Of a stretch of 60,493 nucleotides of DNA, positions 34,974 to 44,642 are shown piece by piece; the first letter of the stretch is position 1; each line of letters begins with the position of its first letter. Origin of the DNA: Azospirillum sp. TSO22-1 (GTDB taxonomy: Bacteria; Pseudomonadota; Alphaproteobacteria; Azospirillales; Azospirillaceae). The notes beneath the pieces are model-generated. The model was not told the DNA's origin. It ran no database searches and saw nothing but the letters and a program-made list of their open reading frames with translations. The stretch covers positions 1-60,493 of the forward strand of contig NZ_LGQZ01000023.1 in NCBI RefSeq assembly GCF_003116015.1, in the 5' to 3' direction. A program made the position numbers and the translations under genes.

Positions 34974-36737
34974 ATGCACACCAAGCCCCGCATCGCCGTC
35001 GTCGCCTTCGCGCTCATGGTGGCGCTGCTGGGCGGCGTGCTGTGGGTCGCCGAGGCGTGGATCGACCACCGGGACTCCGTGCGCGACGCCCAGCGCATCG
35101 CCCAGGACGTGACGGCGCTGCTGGAGGAGCACGCCAAGCGCACGGTCGAGGCGAGCAATATCGTCCTCATCCACATCATCGACCAGATCCGCGAGCATGG
35201 GTACGAGGAGGTCGCGACCTCCGAGCGGATGTGGATCGACATCAAGGAGATGGCGGACCACCTGCCGCAGGTCGGCTGGATCTTCATGGCCGACGCCGGG
35301 GGGCGGTACGTCCTGTCGTCGCTGCAGCGTCCGGCACCCGAGGGCAACATCGCCGACCGCGCGTACTTCCGCGCCCACCGTGACGGCGAGACGGCCGTGG
35401 TGGTCGGCCCGGCGGTGCTGAACCCGGTGACCAGCCGCATCGTCTTCACCGTCAGCCGACGCGTGAGCGCGCCCGACGGCGCCTTCGCCGGGGTGGTGAT
35501 GGCGGCCATCGACGCCGGCTACTTCCGCGACCTGTACCGCTCGCTGAACCTCGGGAACGGCGCGGCGAAGGCGGAGCTCGCCATCCTGCGCGACGACGGC
35601 GCGCTGCTGGTGCGCCACCCGATGGGCCCGGCGGACATCGGCACCAGCCTGCGCGACCGCCCGCTGTTCCGCACCCACCTGCCGCAGGCCGCGTCGGGCG
35701 TGTTCACCGAGGACGGCCCCAACGGCGAGCCGCGCCACGTCGCCTACCGGCACGTCGCCGGCCTGCCGCTGGTGGTGACCGCCGCGGTGGCGCACGCCGA
35801 CGCGCTGAGCGAATGGCGCGAGCGCGTGCTGTGGACCAGCGCGCTGTTCACCGCCGCGCTGCTGTCGGTGATCGGCTTCGTGGCGCTGGCGCTGGGCGCC
35901 ATCAACCGCGAGGAGACGGCGCGCCTCGCCCTGGTTCAGGCCAACAACAGCCTGGAGCAGCGCGTCGCCGAACGCACCGCCGAGCTGACCGCCGCCAAGG
36001 AGGACGCCGAGCGCGAAAGCCAGGCCAAGTCGCACTTCCTGGCCAACGTCAGCCACGAGCTGCGCACGCCGCTGAACGCCGTCATCGGCTTCTCCGACCT
36101 GCTGGCCAGCGGCCATCCCGGCCCGCTGACCGACAAGCAGCGCCAGTACCTCGACACCATCCACGCGTCCGGCAGCCACCTGCTGAGCATCATCAACGAC
36201 ATCCTCGACCTGTCGAAGATCAGCGCCGAGCGGTTCGAGCTGCACGAGCAGGAGGTGAACGTCGCGGTGCTCGCCACCGCCTGCCTGGACATCGCCCGCG
36301 GCCGCGTCATGGGCCGCGCCATCCGGCTGGAGGCCGCGGTGCCGCCCGGCCTGCCGCTGCTGTGGGGCGACGAGCTGCGGCTGAAGCAGATCCTCATCAA
36401 CCTGCTGTCCAACGCCATCAAGTACACCGCCGACCCCGGCACGGTGACGGTGCGGGCCGAGCTGGGCCACGGCGGCGGCATGGTGATCTCGGTCGCCGAC
36501 ACCGGCATCGGCATGAGCGCGGAGGAGATCCCGCGGGCGCTCAGCATGTTCGGCCAGATCGAGACCGGCCTCGCCCGCAAGCACGAGGGCACCGGCATCG
36601 GCCTGCCCATCGCCAAGGCGCTGACCGAGCTGCACGACGGCCACCTGCTGATCGACAGCACGCCCAGCGTCGGCACCACCGTGTCCCTGCACTTCCCGCC
36701 GGCGCGCGTGGTGATGGCGGGGGAGATGACGGGGTAG
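34974..36737 (+). CDS. Sensor histidine kinase with extracytoplasmic Cache-type domain
   Basis: A 587-aa inner-membrane kinase. TM1 about residues 7-27; a periplasmic dCache/PDC-like sensor (about 30-280, including NIADRAYFRAHRDGE and NPVTSRIVFTVSRR); TM2 about 285-310; a coiled linker; HisKA with FLANVSHELRTPLNAVIGFS (phosphorylated His near 361); HATPase with NLLSNAIKYT, DTGIGM and GTGIGLPIAKAL. No receiver domain is attached and no response regulator gene is adjacent. Its stop is 3 bp from the stop of the convergent permease gene. Ligand unknown. Confidence 0.92.
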   Translation: MHTKPRIAVVAFALMVALLGGVLWVAEAWIDHRDSVRDAQRIAQDVTALLEEHAKRTVEASNIVLIHIIDQIREHGYEEVATSERMWIDIKEMADHLPQVGWIFMADAGGRYVLSSLQRPAPEGNIADRAYFRAHRDGETAVVVGPAVLNPVTSRIVFTVSRRVSAPDGAFAGVVMAAIDAGYFRDLYRSLNLGNGAAKAELAILRDDGALLVRHPMGPADIGTSLRDRPLFRTHLPQAASGVFTEDGPNGEPRHVAYRHVAGLPLVVTAAVAHADALSEWRERVLWTSALFTAALLSVIGFVALALGAINREETARLALVQANNSLEQRVAERTAELTAAKEDAERESQAKSHFLANVSHELRTPLNAVIGFSDLLASGHPGPLTDKQRQYLDTIHASGSHLLSIINDILDLSKISAERFELHEQEVNVAVLATACLDIARGRVMGRAIRLEAAVPPGLPLLWGDELRLKQILINLLSNAIKYTADPGTVTVRAELGHGGGMVISVADTGIGMSAEEIPRALSMFGQIETGLARKHEGTGIGLPIAKALTELHDGHLLIDSTPSVGTTVSLHFPPARVVMAGEMTG

Positions 36738-36740
36738 CGG

Positions 36741-38051
36741 TCAGTCGCCCCGCCGCCGCTCCTGCCCCATCAGCCCCTGCGGGCGCAGCACGAGGAACAG
36801 CGCCAGCAGGCCGAAGGCGACGATGTCCTTGTACTCGATGGCGAAATAGGCGGACCAGAAGGTCTCGACCATGCCCAGCAGCGCGCCGCCCAGCATGGCG
36901 CCGGGCACCGAGCCGATGCCGCCGACCACCGCCGCCGCCAGCGCCTTGAAGCCCACCAGATAGCCGGTGAAGAAGTTGATCCCGCCGTAGTACAGCGCGA
37001 TCACGTAGCCCGCCGCCGCCGCGTAGGCGCCGCCGATGGCGAAGGTGGTCGCCACCGTGCGGTTGACGTCCAGCCCCATCAGCGCCGCCGCCCCGACGTC
37101 GTCGGCGCAGGCGCGGTGCGCGCGGCCGAAGGCGGTGCGCTTCATCACCCAGGCCAGCAGCGCGTACAGCCCCGCCGTCAGCGCCAGCACGATCGCCTGC
37201 GAAGTCAGCGCGGTCAGCGTGAAGCCGCCGGCGCTCGCCAGGTCGTGGCGGGTGGCGAACACCGGCGGCGGCCACCAGTCGCGGGCACCATGCAGCAGCC
37301 GCACCGCCTCCTGGTAGGCGATGGCGAGGCCGACCGCGGCGATCAGCGGCGTGTGCGTGCGCATGCCGCGGAACGGCCGGAACACCAGCCGGTCCATGGT
37401 CCAGCCCTGCACCGCGGTGAAGCCCATCACCGCCAGCAGCACCGCCAGCAGCGCCGGCGCCGCCCCCTGCGCGCCCAGCATGACCAGCCCGGCGCTCGCC
37501 ACCGCGGTGGTCATGGCGCCGATCATGGTCAGCTCGCCCATCGCCAGGTTGATCTGGCCGAGGATGCCGTAGACCAGCGTGTAACCAATGGCGAGCAGCC
37601 CGTACACGCACGCCACCGTCACCGCGTTGATCACCTGCTGCAACAGGAACAGCACCGGCGTCCACGGCGAGGGCGGGGGTGCGGCGGCGCGCTCCGGCGC
37701 GTCGGGCAGTTCCCAGCGGTTGCCGAGGCCGGCCCAGATGCGCAGCATGACCATCTGCAGTTCGCTGAGGTCGCCGCGGTCGGTGGCGACGTGCTCCACC
37801 TCGTCGCGGCCGGCGTCGAAATGGCGGCCGGCGAAGCGGCAGGCGATCCAGTGCTGCTCGGCCTCGGCCATGTAACGCACGGTCAGCGTCCGCCCGTCGG
37901 CGGCGTAGGCCTCGTCGAGGACGCGGATGCGCTCCGGGTGCGGCTCGAACGCCGGGATCAGCCGGCGGCACAGCGCCGACTGCTGCGCATCGACGCCGCA
38001 GGCGCCCAGCAGCGCCGCGGCAAGCGTCAGCAGCAGCAGGCGGCGGAGCAG
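36741..38051 (-). CDS. LivH/UrtB-like ABC permease with lipoprotein-like N-terminus (CTG start)
   Basis: The C-terminal 340 residues form a branched-chain amino-acid/urea ABC permease of the LivH/UrtB type (VYGLLAIGYTLVYGILGQINLAMGEL; GFKALAAAVVGGIGSVPGAMLGG), with about eight membrane segments. The open frame extends 57 codons past the first standard start (GTG 37880) and encodes LLLLTLAAALLGACG, a signal-peptide/lipobox-like stretch, plus a soluble segment (WIACRFAGRHFDAG). No ATG, GTG or TTG exists in that extension. A CTG at 38051 lies 7 bases after GGAGG (38059-38063), so CTG initiation giving 436 aa is proposed. No partner permease, ATPase or binding protein is nearby. Confidence 0.75.
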   Translation of the reverse strand: MLRRLLLLTLAAALLGACGVDAQQSALCRRLIPAFEPHPERIRVLDEAYAADGRTLTVRYMAEAEQHWIACRFAGRHFDAGRDEVEHVATDRGDLSELQMVMLRIWAGLGNRWELPDAPERAAAPPPSPWTPVLFLLQQVINAVTVACVYGLLAIGYTLVYGILGQINLAMGELTMIGAMTTAVASAGLVMLGAQGAAPALLAVLLAVMGFTAVQGWTMDRLVFRPFRGMRTHTPLIAAVGLAIAYQEAVRLLHGARDWWPPPVFATRHDLASAGGFTLTALTSQAIVLALTAGLYALLAWVMKRTAFGRAHRACADDVGAAALMGLDVNRTVATTFAIGGAYAAAAGYVIALYYGGINFFTGYLVGFKALAAAVVGGIGSVPGAMLGGALLGMVETFWSAYFAIEYKDIVAFGLLALFLVLRPQGLMGQERRRGD

Positions 38052-38064
38052 GGAACGCCCTCCC

Positions 38065-38388
38065 CTAGTGCTTGGCGTGCGCCGAGCCGCGGCCGGCGCC
38101 GATCAGCTCGCCGGGGGTGAGGGCGCCGTCACCGTCGCCGTCGAGCTGGCGGAAGCGGGTCTCCAGGTGCTGGCGTGACTCGGGCGCCGACGCCGTGGCC
38201 TCACCGCGCGACCCGGCCAGGAACTCCTCCAGCGAGATCCGGCCGTCGCCGTTGGTGTCGAGCGCCTTGAACATCGGCGTCACGCGCCCCGCCGGAGTAG
38301 ACTGGGCCGGAGCCGTCTGCGCCCACGCCGGCGACACCAGAAGAACGGCCAGCGCCGCGGCCACAGGGATAAAGGTCTTCGTTGCCAT
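38065..38388 (-). CDS. Secreted EF-hand calcium-binding protein
   Basis: A 107-aa precursor: Sec signal peptide (MATKTFIPVAAALAVLLVSPAWAQ), then two EF-hand loops, DTNGDGRISLEEF and DGDGDGALTPGEL, each with the Asp/Glu ligands at positions 1, 3, 5 and 12. The mature protein is about 84 aa and periplasmic. The ATG at 38388 is chosen because the signal peptide starts there. Its stop is 13 bp before the CTG start of the permease, so the two may share a transcript. Confidence 0.88.
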   Translation of the reverse strand: MATKTFIPVAAALAVLLVSPAWAQTAPAQSTPAGRVTPMFKALDTNGDGRISLEEFLAGSRGEATASAPESRQHLETRFRQLDGDGDGALTPGELIGAGRGSAHAKH

Positions 38389-38458
38389 TCCCGACACCCG
38401 ATGTGCACAAAGGACGGGCATCATCCGGCGCAAGTGCGGCCGGGGGCAAGCGTTTTCA

Positions 38459-39202
38459 CTACGGAAGGTAGCGCGCCTCGACGAAGTACAGGCCGTCCGG
38501 CGGGGCGGTCGGGCCGGCGCGGCTGCGGTCGCGGGCCTCCAGGGCGGCGCGCACGTCGGCAGCGGTCCACTTGCCGATGCCGACCAGTTCCAGCGTGCCG
38601 ACCATGTTGCGCACCTGATGGTGCAGGAAGGAGCGCGCGGCGGCGTACACCCGCACCTCCTCGCCCTCGCGCACCACGTCCAGCCGGTCCAGCGTCTTCA
38701 GCGGCGACTTCGCCTGGCACAGCGCGGCGCGGAAGCTGGTGAAGTCGTGCTGGCCGACCAGCACCTGGGCGGCCGCGTGCATCGCCTCGGCGTCGAGCGG
38801 CCGCTGCACGTGCCACACCCGCCCGGCGTCGAGCGCCGGCGGCGCGCGGCGGTTGAGGATGCGGTAGACGTAGGAGCGCCCGATGGAGGTCAGGCGGGCG
38901 TGGAAGTCCTCGCCCGCCGCCTGCACGGCCAGCACCGCCACCGGCCAGGGGCGCAGGTGGAAGTTCAGCCCGTCGCGGATCTTGTCGGCGAGGAACGGCT
39001 TCTCCAGGTCGAAGTGCACGACCTGCCCCAGCGCGTGCACGCCCGCGTCCGTACGCCCCGACGCGTGCACGCGCACGGTCTCGCCGGACAGTTTGTGGAC
39101 CGCCTCCTCCAGCGCCTGCTGCACCGACGGGCCGTTGTCCTGCCGCTGCCAGCCGGAGAAGGGACGGCCGTCGTACTCGATGGTCAGCTTCCAGCGTGCC
39201 AT
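38459..39202 (-). CDS. truA: tRNA pseudouridine(38-40) synthase TruA
   Basis: A 247-aa enzyme converting uridines 38-40 of the tRNA anticodon stem to pseudouridine. It starts with [18 protein letters not shown] and carries the catalytic Asp in [15 protein letters not shown]; the C-terminal [13 protein letters not shown] is also typical. Last gene of def-fmt-truA; its ATG is one base after the fmt stop. Confidence 0.97.
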   Translation of the reverse strand: MARWKLTIEYDGRPFSGWQRQDNGPSVQQALEEAVHKLSGETVRVHASGRTDAGVHALGQVVHFDLEKPFLADKIRDGLNFHLRPWPVAVLAVQAAGEDFHARLTSIGRSYVYRILNRRAPPALDAGRVWHVQRPLDAEAMHAAAQVLVGQHDFTSFRAALCQAKSPLKTLDRLDVVREGEEVRVYAAARSFLHHQVRNMVGTLELVGIGKWTAADVRAALEARDRSRAGPTAPPDGLYFVEARYLP

Positions 39203-39203
39203 G

Positions 39204-40169
39204 TCAGGGGGTCGTCACGGCGCCCGCGATCGAAACCGAGGTTTCGAGCACCGTGCCGGGCGGCAGCGTGAAGCCGCGCAGGAACGCCGCGCCGTTCACC
39301 GGCGCCTTGCCGGGCCGCTGCACCAGCGTCAGGCGCACCGCGCCCTCGTTGCAGGCGATGGTCAGCCGCTCGTCCACCACGGTGCCGGGCGCGGCGGCCG
39401 GGCCGCTCGGCGCCAGCTCGGCCTTCAGCACCTTGATGCGCTCGCCTGCGGCATCGAACCAGCAGCCGGGCCACGGGGTCAGCGCCCGCACCTGCCGCTC
39501 GACGAAAACGGCGTCCTTCGACCAGTCGAGCCGGCCATCCTCGCGCGTCAGCTTGGCGGCGTAGGTGACGCCGTCCTCCGGCTGCGGCGCGGCGGTCAGG
39601 CGGCCGGCGGCCAGCCCGCCCAGCGCCTCGGCGATCATCCGCGCGCCGAGGTCGGCGAGCGCGTCGTGCAGGCTGGACGCGGTCGTCTCCCCGGTGATCG
39701 GCACCGCCCCCTTGAGCAGCATGGCGCCGGTGTCGAGCCCGGCGTCCATCTGCATGATGGTGATGCCGGTCTCCGCGTCGCCGGCCAGGATGGCGCGCTG
39801 GATCGGCGCCGCGCCGCGCCAGCGCGGCAGCAGCGAGCCGTGCACGTTCAGGCAGCCCAGCCGCGGCGCGTCGAGCACCGGCTGCGGCAGGATCAGGCCG
39901 TAGGCGGCGACCACCGCGGCGTCGGCGTTCAGGCCGGCGAACTCCGCCTGCGCCTCGGCGTTGCGCAGCGTCTTCGGCGTGCGAACCGGGATGCCGCGCT
40001 CCTCGGCGAAGCGGTGGACGGGGGACGTCTGCACCTGCTGCCCGCGCCCGGCCGGGCGCGGCGGCTGGCTGTAGACGCAGACGACGTCGTGCCCCGCGTC
40101 GATGAGCGCATGGAGGCTGGGCACGGCGAAGTCCGGCGTGCCCATGAAGACGAGGCGGAGCGGCGTCAT
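39204..40169 (-). CDS. fmt: Methionyl-tRNA formyltransferase
   Basis: A 321-aa enzyme formylating Met-tRNA for initiation. It begins [16 protein letters not shown]; the catalytic core has [20 protein letters not shown] (Asn-His and the formyl-folate site) and [17 protein letters not shown]; the C-terminal OB-fold domain binds tRNA. Seven bp after def. Confidence 0.97.
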   Translation of the reverse strand: MTPLRLVFMGTPDFAVPSLHALIDAGHDVVCVYSQPPRPAGRGQQVQTSPVHRFAEERGIPVRTPKTLRNAEAQAEFAGLNADAAVVAAYGLILPQPVLDAPRLGCLNVHGSLLPRWRGAAPIQRAILAGDAETGITIMQMDAGLDTGAMLLKGAVPITGETTASSLHDALADLGARMIAEALGGLAAGRLTAAPQPEDGVTYAAKLTREDGRLDWSKDAVFVERQVRALTPWPGCWFDAAGERIKVLKAELAPSGPAAAPGTVVDERLTIACNEGAVRLTLVQRPGKAPVNGAAFLRGFTLPPGTVLETSVSIAGAVTTP

Positions 40170-40176
40170 CGGTGGA

Positions 40177-40695
40177 TCAGGCCGTAGCGCCCTGACGCTG
40201 CTGCTTCTGCAGCTTGCGCAGGATCATGTTGCGCTTGAGCATCGACAGGTGGTCGACGAACAGCACGCCGTTCAGGTGGTCGATCTCGTGCTGGACGCAG
40301 GTGGCCAGCATGCCGTCGGCGTCCAACTCGCGGATCTCGTTCTGCTGGTCGAGGTAGCGGACGCGCACCGCCTTGGGCCGGGTCACCTCGGCGTAGTGCT
40401 CGGGCACCGACAGGCAGCCCTCCTCGCACGGCACCAGCTCGTCCGACGCCCAGACGATCTCCGGGTTGGCCATGCGGATCGGGTTGGCGGGCTCGTCCTT
40501 CTCGTGCACGTCCACGACGATGACGCGCTCCAGCACGCCGATCTGGGGCGCGGCCAGCCCGATGCCCTGGGCGTCGTACATGGTTTCCACCATGTCGTCC
40601 ATCAGCCGGGCGATGCGCGCATCGACCTTGGCGACGGGCTTCGCGGTCTGCTTGAGGACGGGGTGCGGGGCGACGAGGATCGGCAGGAGGGCCAT
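40177..40695 (-). CDS. def: Peptide deformylase
   Basis: A 172-aa Fe(II)/Zn peptidase removing the N-formyl group from new proteins. All three family motifs are present: [21 protein letters not shown] (Cys metal ligand) and [13 protein letters not shown] (two His ligands and catalytic Glu). First gene of def-fmt-truA; divergent from a hybrid kinase gene. Confidence 0.97.
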   Translation of the reverse strand: MALLPILVAPHPVLKQTAKPVAKVDARIARLMDDMVETMYDAQGIGLAAPQIGVLERVIVVDVHEKDEPANPIRMANPEIVWASDELVPCEEGCLSVPEHYAEVTRPKAVRVRYLDQQNEIRELDADGMLATCVQHEIDHLNGVLFVDHLSMLKRNMILRKLQKQQRQGATA

Positions 40696-40886
40696 GGGTG
40701 CTCGGGCGTTCGGGGAGACGGGTTATAAAGTTGCAAAATATGGACGGAGGGGCGGAAGGTCAAGGAAGGCGGCGGTGATCACGGCGCGCCAAGTCGCACG
40801 AGAGTATTACCCTTATCACTCACGCGATGGTTCGCCGGATTCCATGGTTTGCTGAACACGCCTTCAGCAACAATCCCGGAGGACCG

Positions 40887-42530
40887 ATGAGCGTCCCCGA
40901 ACCGTTGCCACATCCGCCCTCGCCGGCCAGCGAGCCAGCCCGCATCGAGAAACTGAAGGGCTACTGCATCCTCGACACGCCGGCCGAGCCGCTGTTCGAC
41001 CACCTCACGCGCCTGGGCAGCCGCCACTTCGACACACCGGTCTGCCTGATCTCCCTGGTGGACGAAAGCCGGCAGTGGTTCAAGTCGCGGGTCGGGCTGG
41101 ACGCGCCGTACACCAGCCGACGCATCGCGTTCTGCGCCTACACCATCATGGAAAGCCGCGTTTTGGTGGTTCCCGACGCGACGGCGGACGCACGCTTCGA
41201 AAACAACCCCCTCGTCACCGGACCGCCGAACATCCGCTTCTACGCCGGAGCGCCATTGCTGACCCCGGAGGGGCTGCTGCTCGGCACCTTCTGCGTCATC
41301 GACACCAGGCCGCGCGCCGACTTCGGCCCCGAGGAGAAGCGTGATCTGGAGGAATTCGCCCGCATCGTCATGCACGAGCTGGAGGCGCGCTCCGCCCGGC
41401 TCGCCGCGGATCTCGCGCGCGAGGACGCCGAGCGGGCCAACGCCGCCAAGACCCGATTCCTGGCGGCGGCGAGCCACGACCTGCGCCAGCCCATCCAGTC
41501 GATGCTTCTGTTCGCCTCGGCGCTGGACAACCACATCACCGATCCGGGCGGACGCGAGAAGTACGCCATGCTGGAGCGGAGCCTCGACACGCTGCGCGAC
41601 CTGCTCGAAGGCCTGTTCAACCTGTCGCGCCTGGACTCGGGCACGGTGCCCCCGCGGCCGGCCAGTTTTCCGTTCCGCCCGCTGGTCGAGGAAATCGAGG
41701 CGTCCTATGCCCCGATCGCCGCCGCCAAGCGCCTCGCGTTCCGCGTTGGTGGCGGCTGTGGGGCGACGGTGCGCAGCGACCGCACGATGCTCGGACAGAT
41801 TCTGCGCAACCTCGTGGAGAACGCCATCCGCTACACCGACGCCGGCCATGTCGAGCTTGATTGCGTTTCCACCCGCGAGGACCTGCGGATCGAGGTGCGC
41901 GACACCGGAATCGGCATTTCCGCCGATCAGCTCGATCGCATCTTCGAGGAGTTCCATCAGGTGGGCAACCCGGAGCGCGATCGGACCCAGGGGCTCGGCA
42001 TCGGGCTGGCCATCGTCCGGCGCCTGTGCCGCCTGCTTGGCCACCAGATCACCGTGCGGTCGACGCCCGGCCAGGGATCGGTGTTCACGCTCACCGTGCC
42101 GCACGGCGAGGAGCAGGCCGAATTGCCGCTGGCCGACGCCACGCCGACCGCGGCCTCCGGCGCGAAGCGCACCGTGCTGCTCGTGGACGACGACTCCATC
42201 GTGCTGATGGCTCTGCGCACGCTGTTCGAACAGCGGGGGTATCAGGCGCTGATCGCCGGCTCCACGGATCATGCGTTGGAACGCGTGCGGGCCGCCGGGA
42301 AGCCCCCCGACCTGATCGTCGCCGACTACCGCCTTCGCGGCGGCGAGATCGGCACCGAGACGATCCTGAAGGTCCGCCGGCTGTCCGGGCGGCCGATCCC
42401 CGCCATCATCCTGACCGGAGAGGACGGCTCCGTCTGCGAACGCGACTTGGCCGACCACGGGGCCGTCATCGTCCAGAAGCCGGTCACCCCGCGCCAGCTC
42501 GACGCGGTGATACGCCGGCTGCTCGGCTGA
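40887..42530 (+). CDS. GAF hybrid histidine kinase with C-terminal receiver
   Basis: A 547-aa soluble kinase. A GAF domain (about 20-170; FDTPVCLISLVDESRQWFKS, RFYAGAPLLTPEGLLLGTFC), HisKA of the HDLRQP type (AAASHDLRQPIQSMLLF, His about 196), HATPase (NLVENAIRYT, DTGIGIS, GLGIGLAIVRRL), and a receiver (TVLLVDDDS, phospho-Asp near 480 in LIVADYRLRGGE). The start ATG at 40887 follows GGAGGA; a longer frame is rejected. It sits between def and rmuC, genes that are often closer neighbours in related genomes, and has somewhat less GC-extreme codons, hinting at later insertion. Confidence 0.92.
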   Translation: MSVPEPLPHPPSPASEPARIEKLKGYCILDTPAEPLFDHLTRLGSRHFDTPVCLISLVDESRQWFKSRVGLDAPYTSRRIAFCAYTIMESRVLVVPDATADARFENNPLVTGPPNIRFYAGAPLLTPEGLLLGTFCVIDTRPRADFGPEEKRDLEEFARIVMHELEARSARLAADLAREDAERANAAKTRFLAAASHDLRQPIQSMLLFASALDNHITDPGGREKYAMLERSLDTLRDLLEGLFNLSRLDSGTVPPRPASFPFRPLVEEIEASYAPIAAAKRLAFRVGGGCGATVRSDRTMLGQILRNLVENAIRYTDAGHVELDCVSTREDLRIEVRDTGIGISADQLDRIFEEFHQVGNPERDRTQGLGIGLAIVRRLCRLLGHQITVRSTPGQGSVFTLTVPHGEEQAELPLADATPTAASGAKRTVLLVDDDSIVLMALRTLFEQRGYQALIAGSTDHALERVRAAGKPPDLIVADYRLRGGEIGTETILKVRRLSGRPIPAIILTGEDGSVCERDLADHGAVIVQKPVTPRQLDAVIRRLLG

Positions 42531-42534
42531 GCCC

Positions 42535-43956
42535 TCACTCCGCCGCCACCGGCCCCGCCCGCAACTCCGGCGCCTGCAGCTGCCGCGGTGCGTGGTCCAG
42601 CGGCTCCAGCAGCGGCAGGTCCGCGCCGTCCGGCGCCACGTGCAGGTCGCGGAAGCGGCGGGCGCTGACCAGCACGCGGGACTCCAGGCTGCCGACCGCG
42701 CCGTTGTAGCTGTCCACCGCCTTCTCCAGCTGACTGCCCAGCCGCTCCATGTGGCCGCCCAGGTCGCACAGGCGCTTGTACAGCTCGGCGCCCAGCGCGC
42801 TGATGTCGCGGGCGTTGTCGGCCAGCCGCTCCTGCCGCCAGCCGTAGGCCACCGCGCGCAGCAGCGCGATCAGCGTCGTCGGGGTGGACAGGATGACGCC
42901 ATGGTCCATGCCCGCCTCGATCAGCGCCGGGTCGTGTTCCAGCGCCGCGGAGAAGAAGTTCTCGCCGGGCAGGAACAGCACGACGAACTCCGGTGTCGCG
43001 TCGAACTGGTCCCAATACGCCTTGCCGCCGAGTTGCCGCATGTGCTCGCGCACGTGGCGGGCGTGGCGCAGCAGGGCGTCGCGCCGCGCGCCGTCGTCCG
43101 CCGCCTGCACCCCGTCCAGGTAGGCCTCCAGCGGCGTCTTGGCGTCCACCACGATGGTCTTGCCGCCGGGCAGCCGCACCACGAGGTCGGGGCGCAGCCG
43201 GCCGCCCTCGGCGCTCACGCTCGCCTGCTCGAAGAAGTCGCAGTGGTCGAGCATGCCGGCCATCTCGACCACGCGCTTCAGCTGGATCTCGCCCCAGCGG
43301 CCACGCGCCACCGGCGTGCGCAGCGCGCGCACCAGGTTGCCGGTCTCGGCGCGCAGCTGGTTCTGGGTGTCGAGCAGCGAGAGCACCTGCTGCCGCAGCC
43401 CCTCGTAGGCGCCGGCACGGGCGGTCTCCATGTCGCGGATCTGGCGGTCCATGGTCTCCAGCGTGGCGCGCACCGGGGCGACGATGCCGTCAATGGCCTG
43501 CTGGCGCTTCTCCAGGTCGCCCTTGGCCTGCTCCTGGAAGCCGGCCAGGGTCTCGCGGGCGAGGGCGAGGAAGCTCTGGTTGTTCTGCCGCAGCGCCTCC
43601 GACGACAGCGCCTTGAAGGCGTCGGACAGCTGGGCCTGCGCGCTCTCCAGCAGCGCCAGCTTGTCGCGCGCCGCGGTGCGTTCCTTGTCCAGCGTGGTGA
43701 CCAGCTCGGCGTGCTTCTCGCGCGACGCCGCCAGCTCCGCCTGGAGGCGGGCGACCTGCCGGTCGCGCTCGGCCACGCCCTCGCGCAGTTCCCGCTCGAT
43801 CCGGCCGCGCAGGTCGATGTGGGCGACCAGCGCGCCGCGCTCGGCGGCGGCGCGGGTGGCGGCGCGCGCCGCCGCGGCCCACAGCCACGCCCCCGCTCCG
43901 GCGGCGCCGAGCAGCGCGCCGATGGCCAGCGACATCCCGTCGAACGCGAACTGCAT
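42535..43956 (-). CDS. rmuC: DNA recombination protein RmuC
   Basis: A 473-aa RmuC: N-terminal membrane anchor (MSLAIGALLGAAGAGAWLW), long coiled coil (about 35-150), then the nuclease-like domain with GRWGEIQLKRVVEMAGM, RPDLVVRLPGGKTIVVDAKTP and FLPGENFFSAALEHDP. RmuC limits inversions between short repeats; its enzymatic action is not settled. Start ATG 43956 gives the family's membrane anchor at the very N-terminus. Convergent with the hybrid kinase, 4 bp apart. Confidence 0.95.
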   Translation of the reverse strand: MQFAFDGMSLAIGALLGAAGAGAWLWAAAARAATRAAAERGALVAHIDLRGRIERELREGVAERDRQVARLQAELAASREKHAELVTTLDKERTAARDKLALLESAQAQLSDAFKALSSEALRQNNQSFLALARETLAGFQEQAKGDLEKRQQAIDGIVAPVRATLETMDRQIRDMETARAGAYEGLRQQVLSLLDTQNQLRAETGNLVRALRTPVARGRWGEIQLKRVVEMAGMLDHCDFFEQASVSAEGGRLRPDLVVRLPGGKTIVVDAKTPLEAYLDGVQAADDGARRDALLRHARHVREHMRQLGGKAYWDQFDATPEFVVLFLPGENFFSAALEHDPALIEAGMDHGVILSTPTTLIALLRAVAYGWRQERLADNARDISALGAELYKRLCDLGGHMERLGSQLEKAVDSYNGAVGSLESRVLVSARRFRDLHVAPDGADLPLLEPLDHAPRQLQAPELRAGPVAAE

Positions 43957-44062
43957 GCCCCATCCTTCCCGTGCCCGCCGGTCCACCCTAACCAAACCGC
44001 GGCCGGATGAGAACAGGTAAAGAACGGATGCGACGCAAAGCCGGCTTGCCGGCCGGCGCGGA

Positions 44063-44638
44063 ATGCGCCATATCCGACGGATGTCGGAGGATCCCCCCAG
44101 CCAAGGACCGCGCGTCCGCGCCGTGCCGCCCGGTGACGACCGGGAGCGGCTGCTGTGCCCCGACTGCGGCTACGTCGCCTACCAGAATCCGCTGATCGTG
44201 GTGGGTTCGGTCGTCACGTGGGATGATGGGATTCTGCTGTGCCGGCGCGCCATCGAGCCGCGCAAGGGCTACTGGACGCTGCCCGCCGGCTTCATGGAGG
44301 AGCACGAGACCACCCAGGCCGGCGCCATGCGCGAGGCGTGGGAGGAGGCGCGGGCGCGGATCGAGATCGACGCGCTGCTCGCCGTCTACGACATTCCGCG
44401 CATCAGCCAGGTGCAGATGATCTTCCGCGCCCGCCTGACCGCGCCCGAATTCTCCGCCGGCCCCGAGAGCCTGGAGGTGGCGCTGTTCCGCTGGGACGAG
44501 ATCCCCTGGCGCGAGTTGGCCTTCCCCACCGTGCACTGGGCCCTGCGCGAGCACCACGCGCGGATCGGCCAGACGGCGTTCGCCCCGGCGATGAACCCGA
44601 CTCCGGACGTGCTGGCGCGGTGGGAGACGATGCTGTAG
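44063..44638 (+). CDS. Nudix hydrolase
   Basis: A 191-aa Nudix protein. The Nudix box is intact: G-x5-E-x7-REAWEEA in [21 protein letters not shown] single CPDCG motif near the N-terminus and [12 protein letters not shown] are typical of the ADP-ribose/NADH pyrophosphatase-like group with a degenerate zinc ribbon. Substrate unproven. Start at ATG 44063 or 44081 (MSEDPPSQG). It converges with the ChaN lipoprotein gene, 4 bp between stops. Confidence 0.9.
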   Translation: MRHIRRMSEDPPSQGPRVRAVPPGDDRERLLCPDCGYVAYQNPLIVVGSVVTWDDGILLCRRAIEPRKGYWTLPAGFMEEHETTQAGAMREAWEEARARIEIDALLAVYDIPRISQVQMIFRARLTAPEFSAGPESLEVALFRWDEIPWRELAFPTVHWALREHHARIGQTAFAPAMNPTPDVLARWETML

Positions 44639-44642
44639 GGGC

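Noticed and set aside
37881..38051. Simple GTG start at 37880 for the permease
   Set aside because: It would begin in the middle of a conserved-looking soluble segment, leave about 180 bp of open, protein-like frame unexplained, and has no ribosome-binding site; CTG with a perfect site fits better, though it is not proven.
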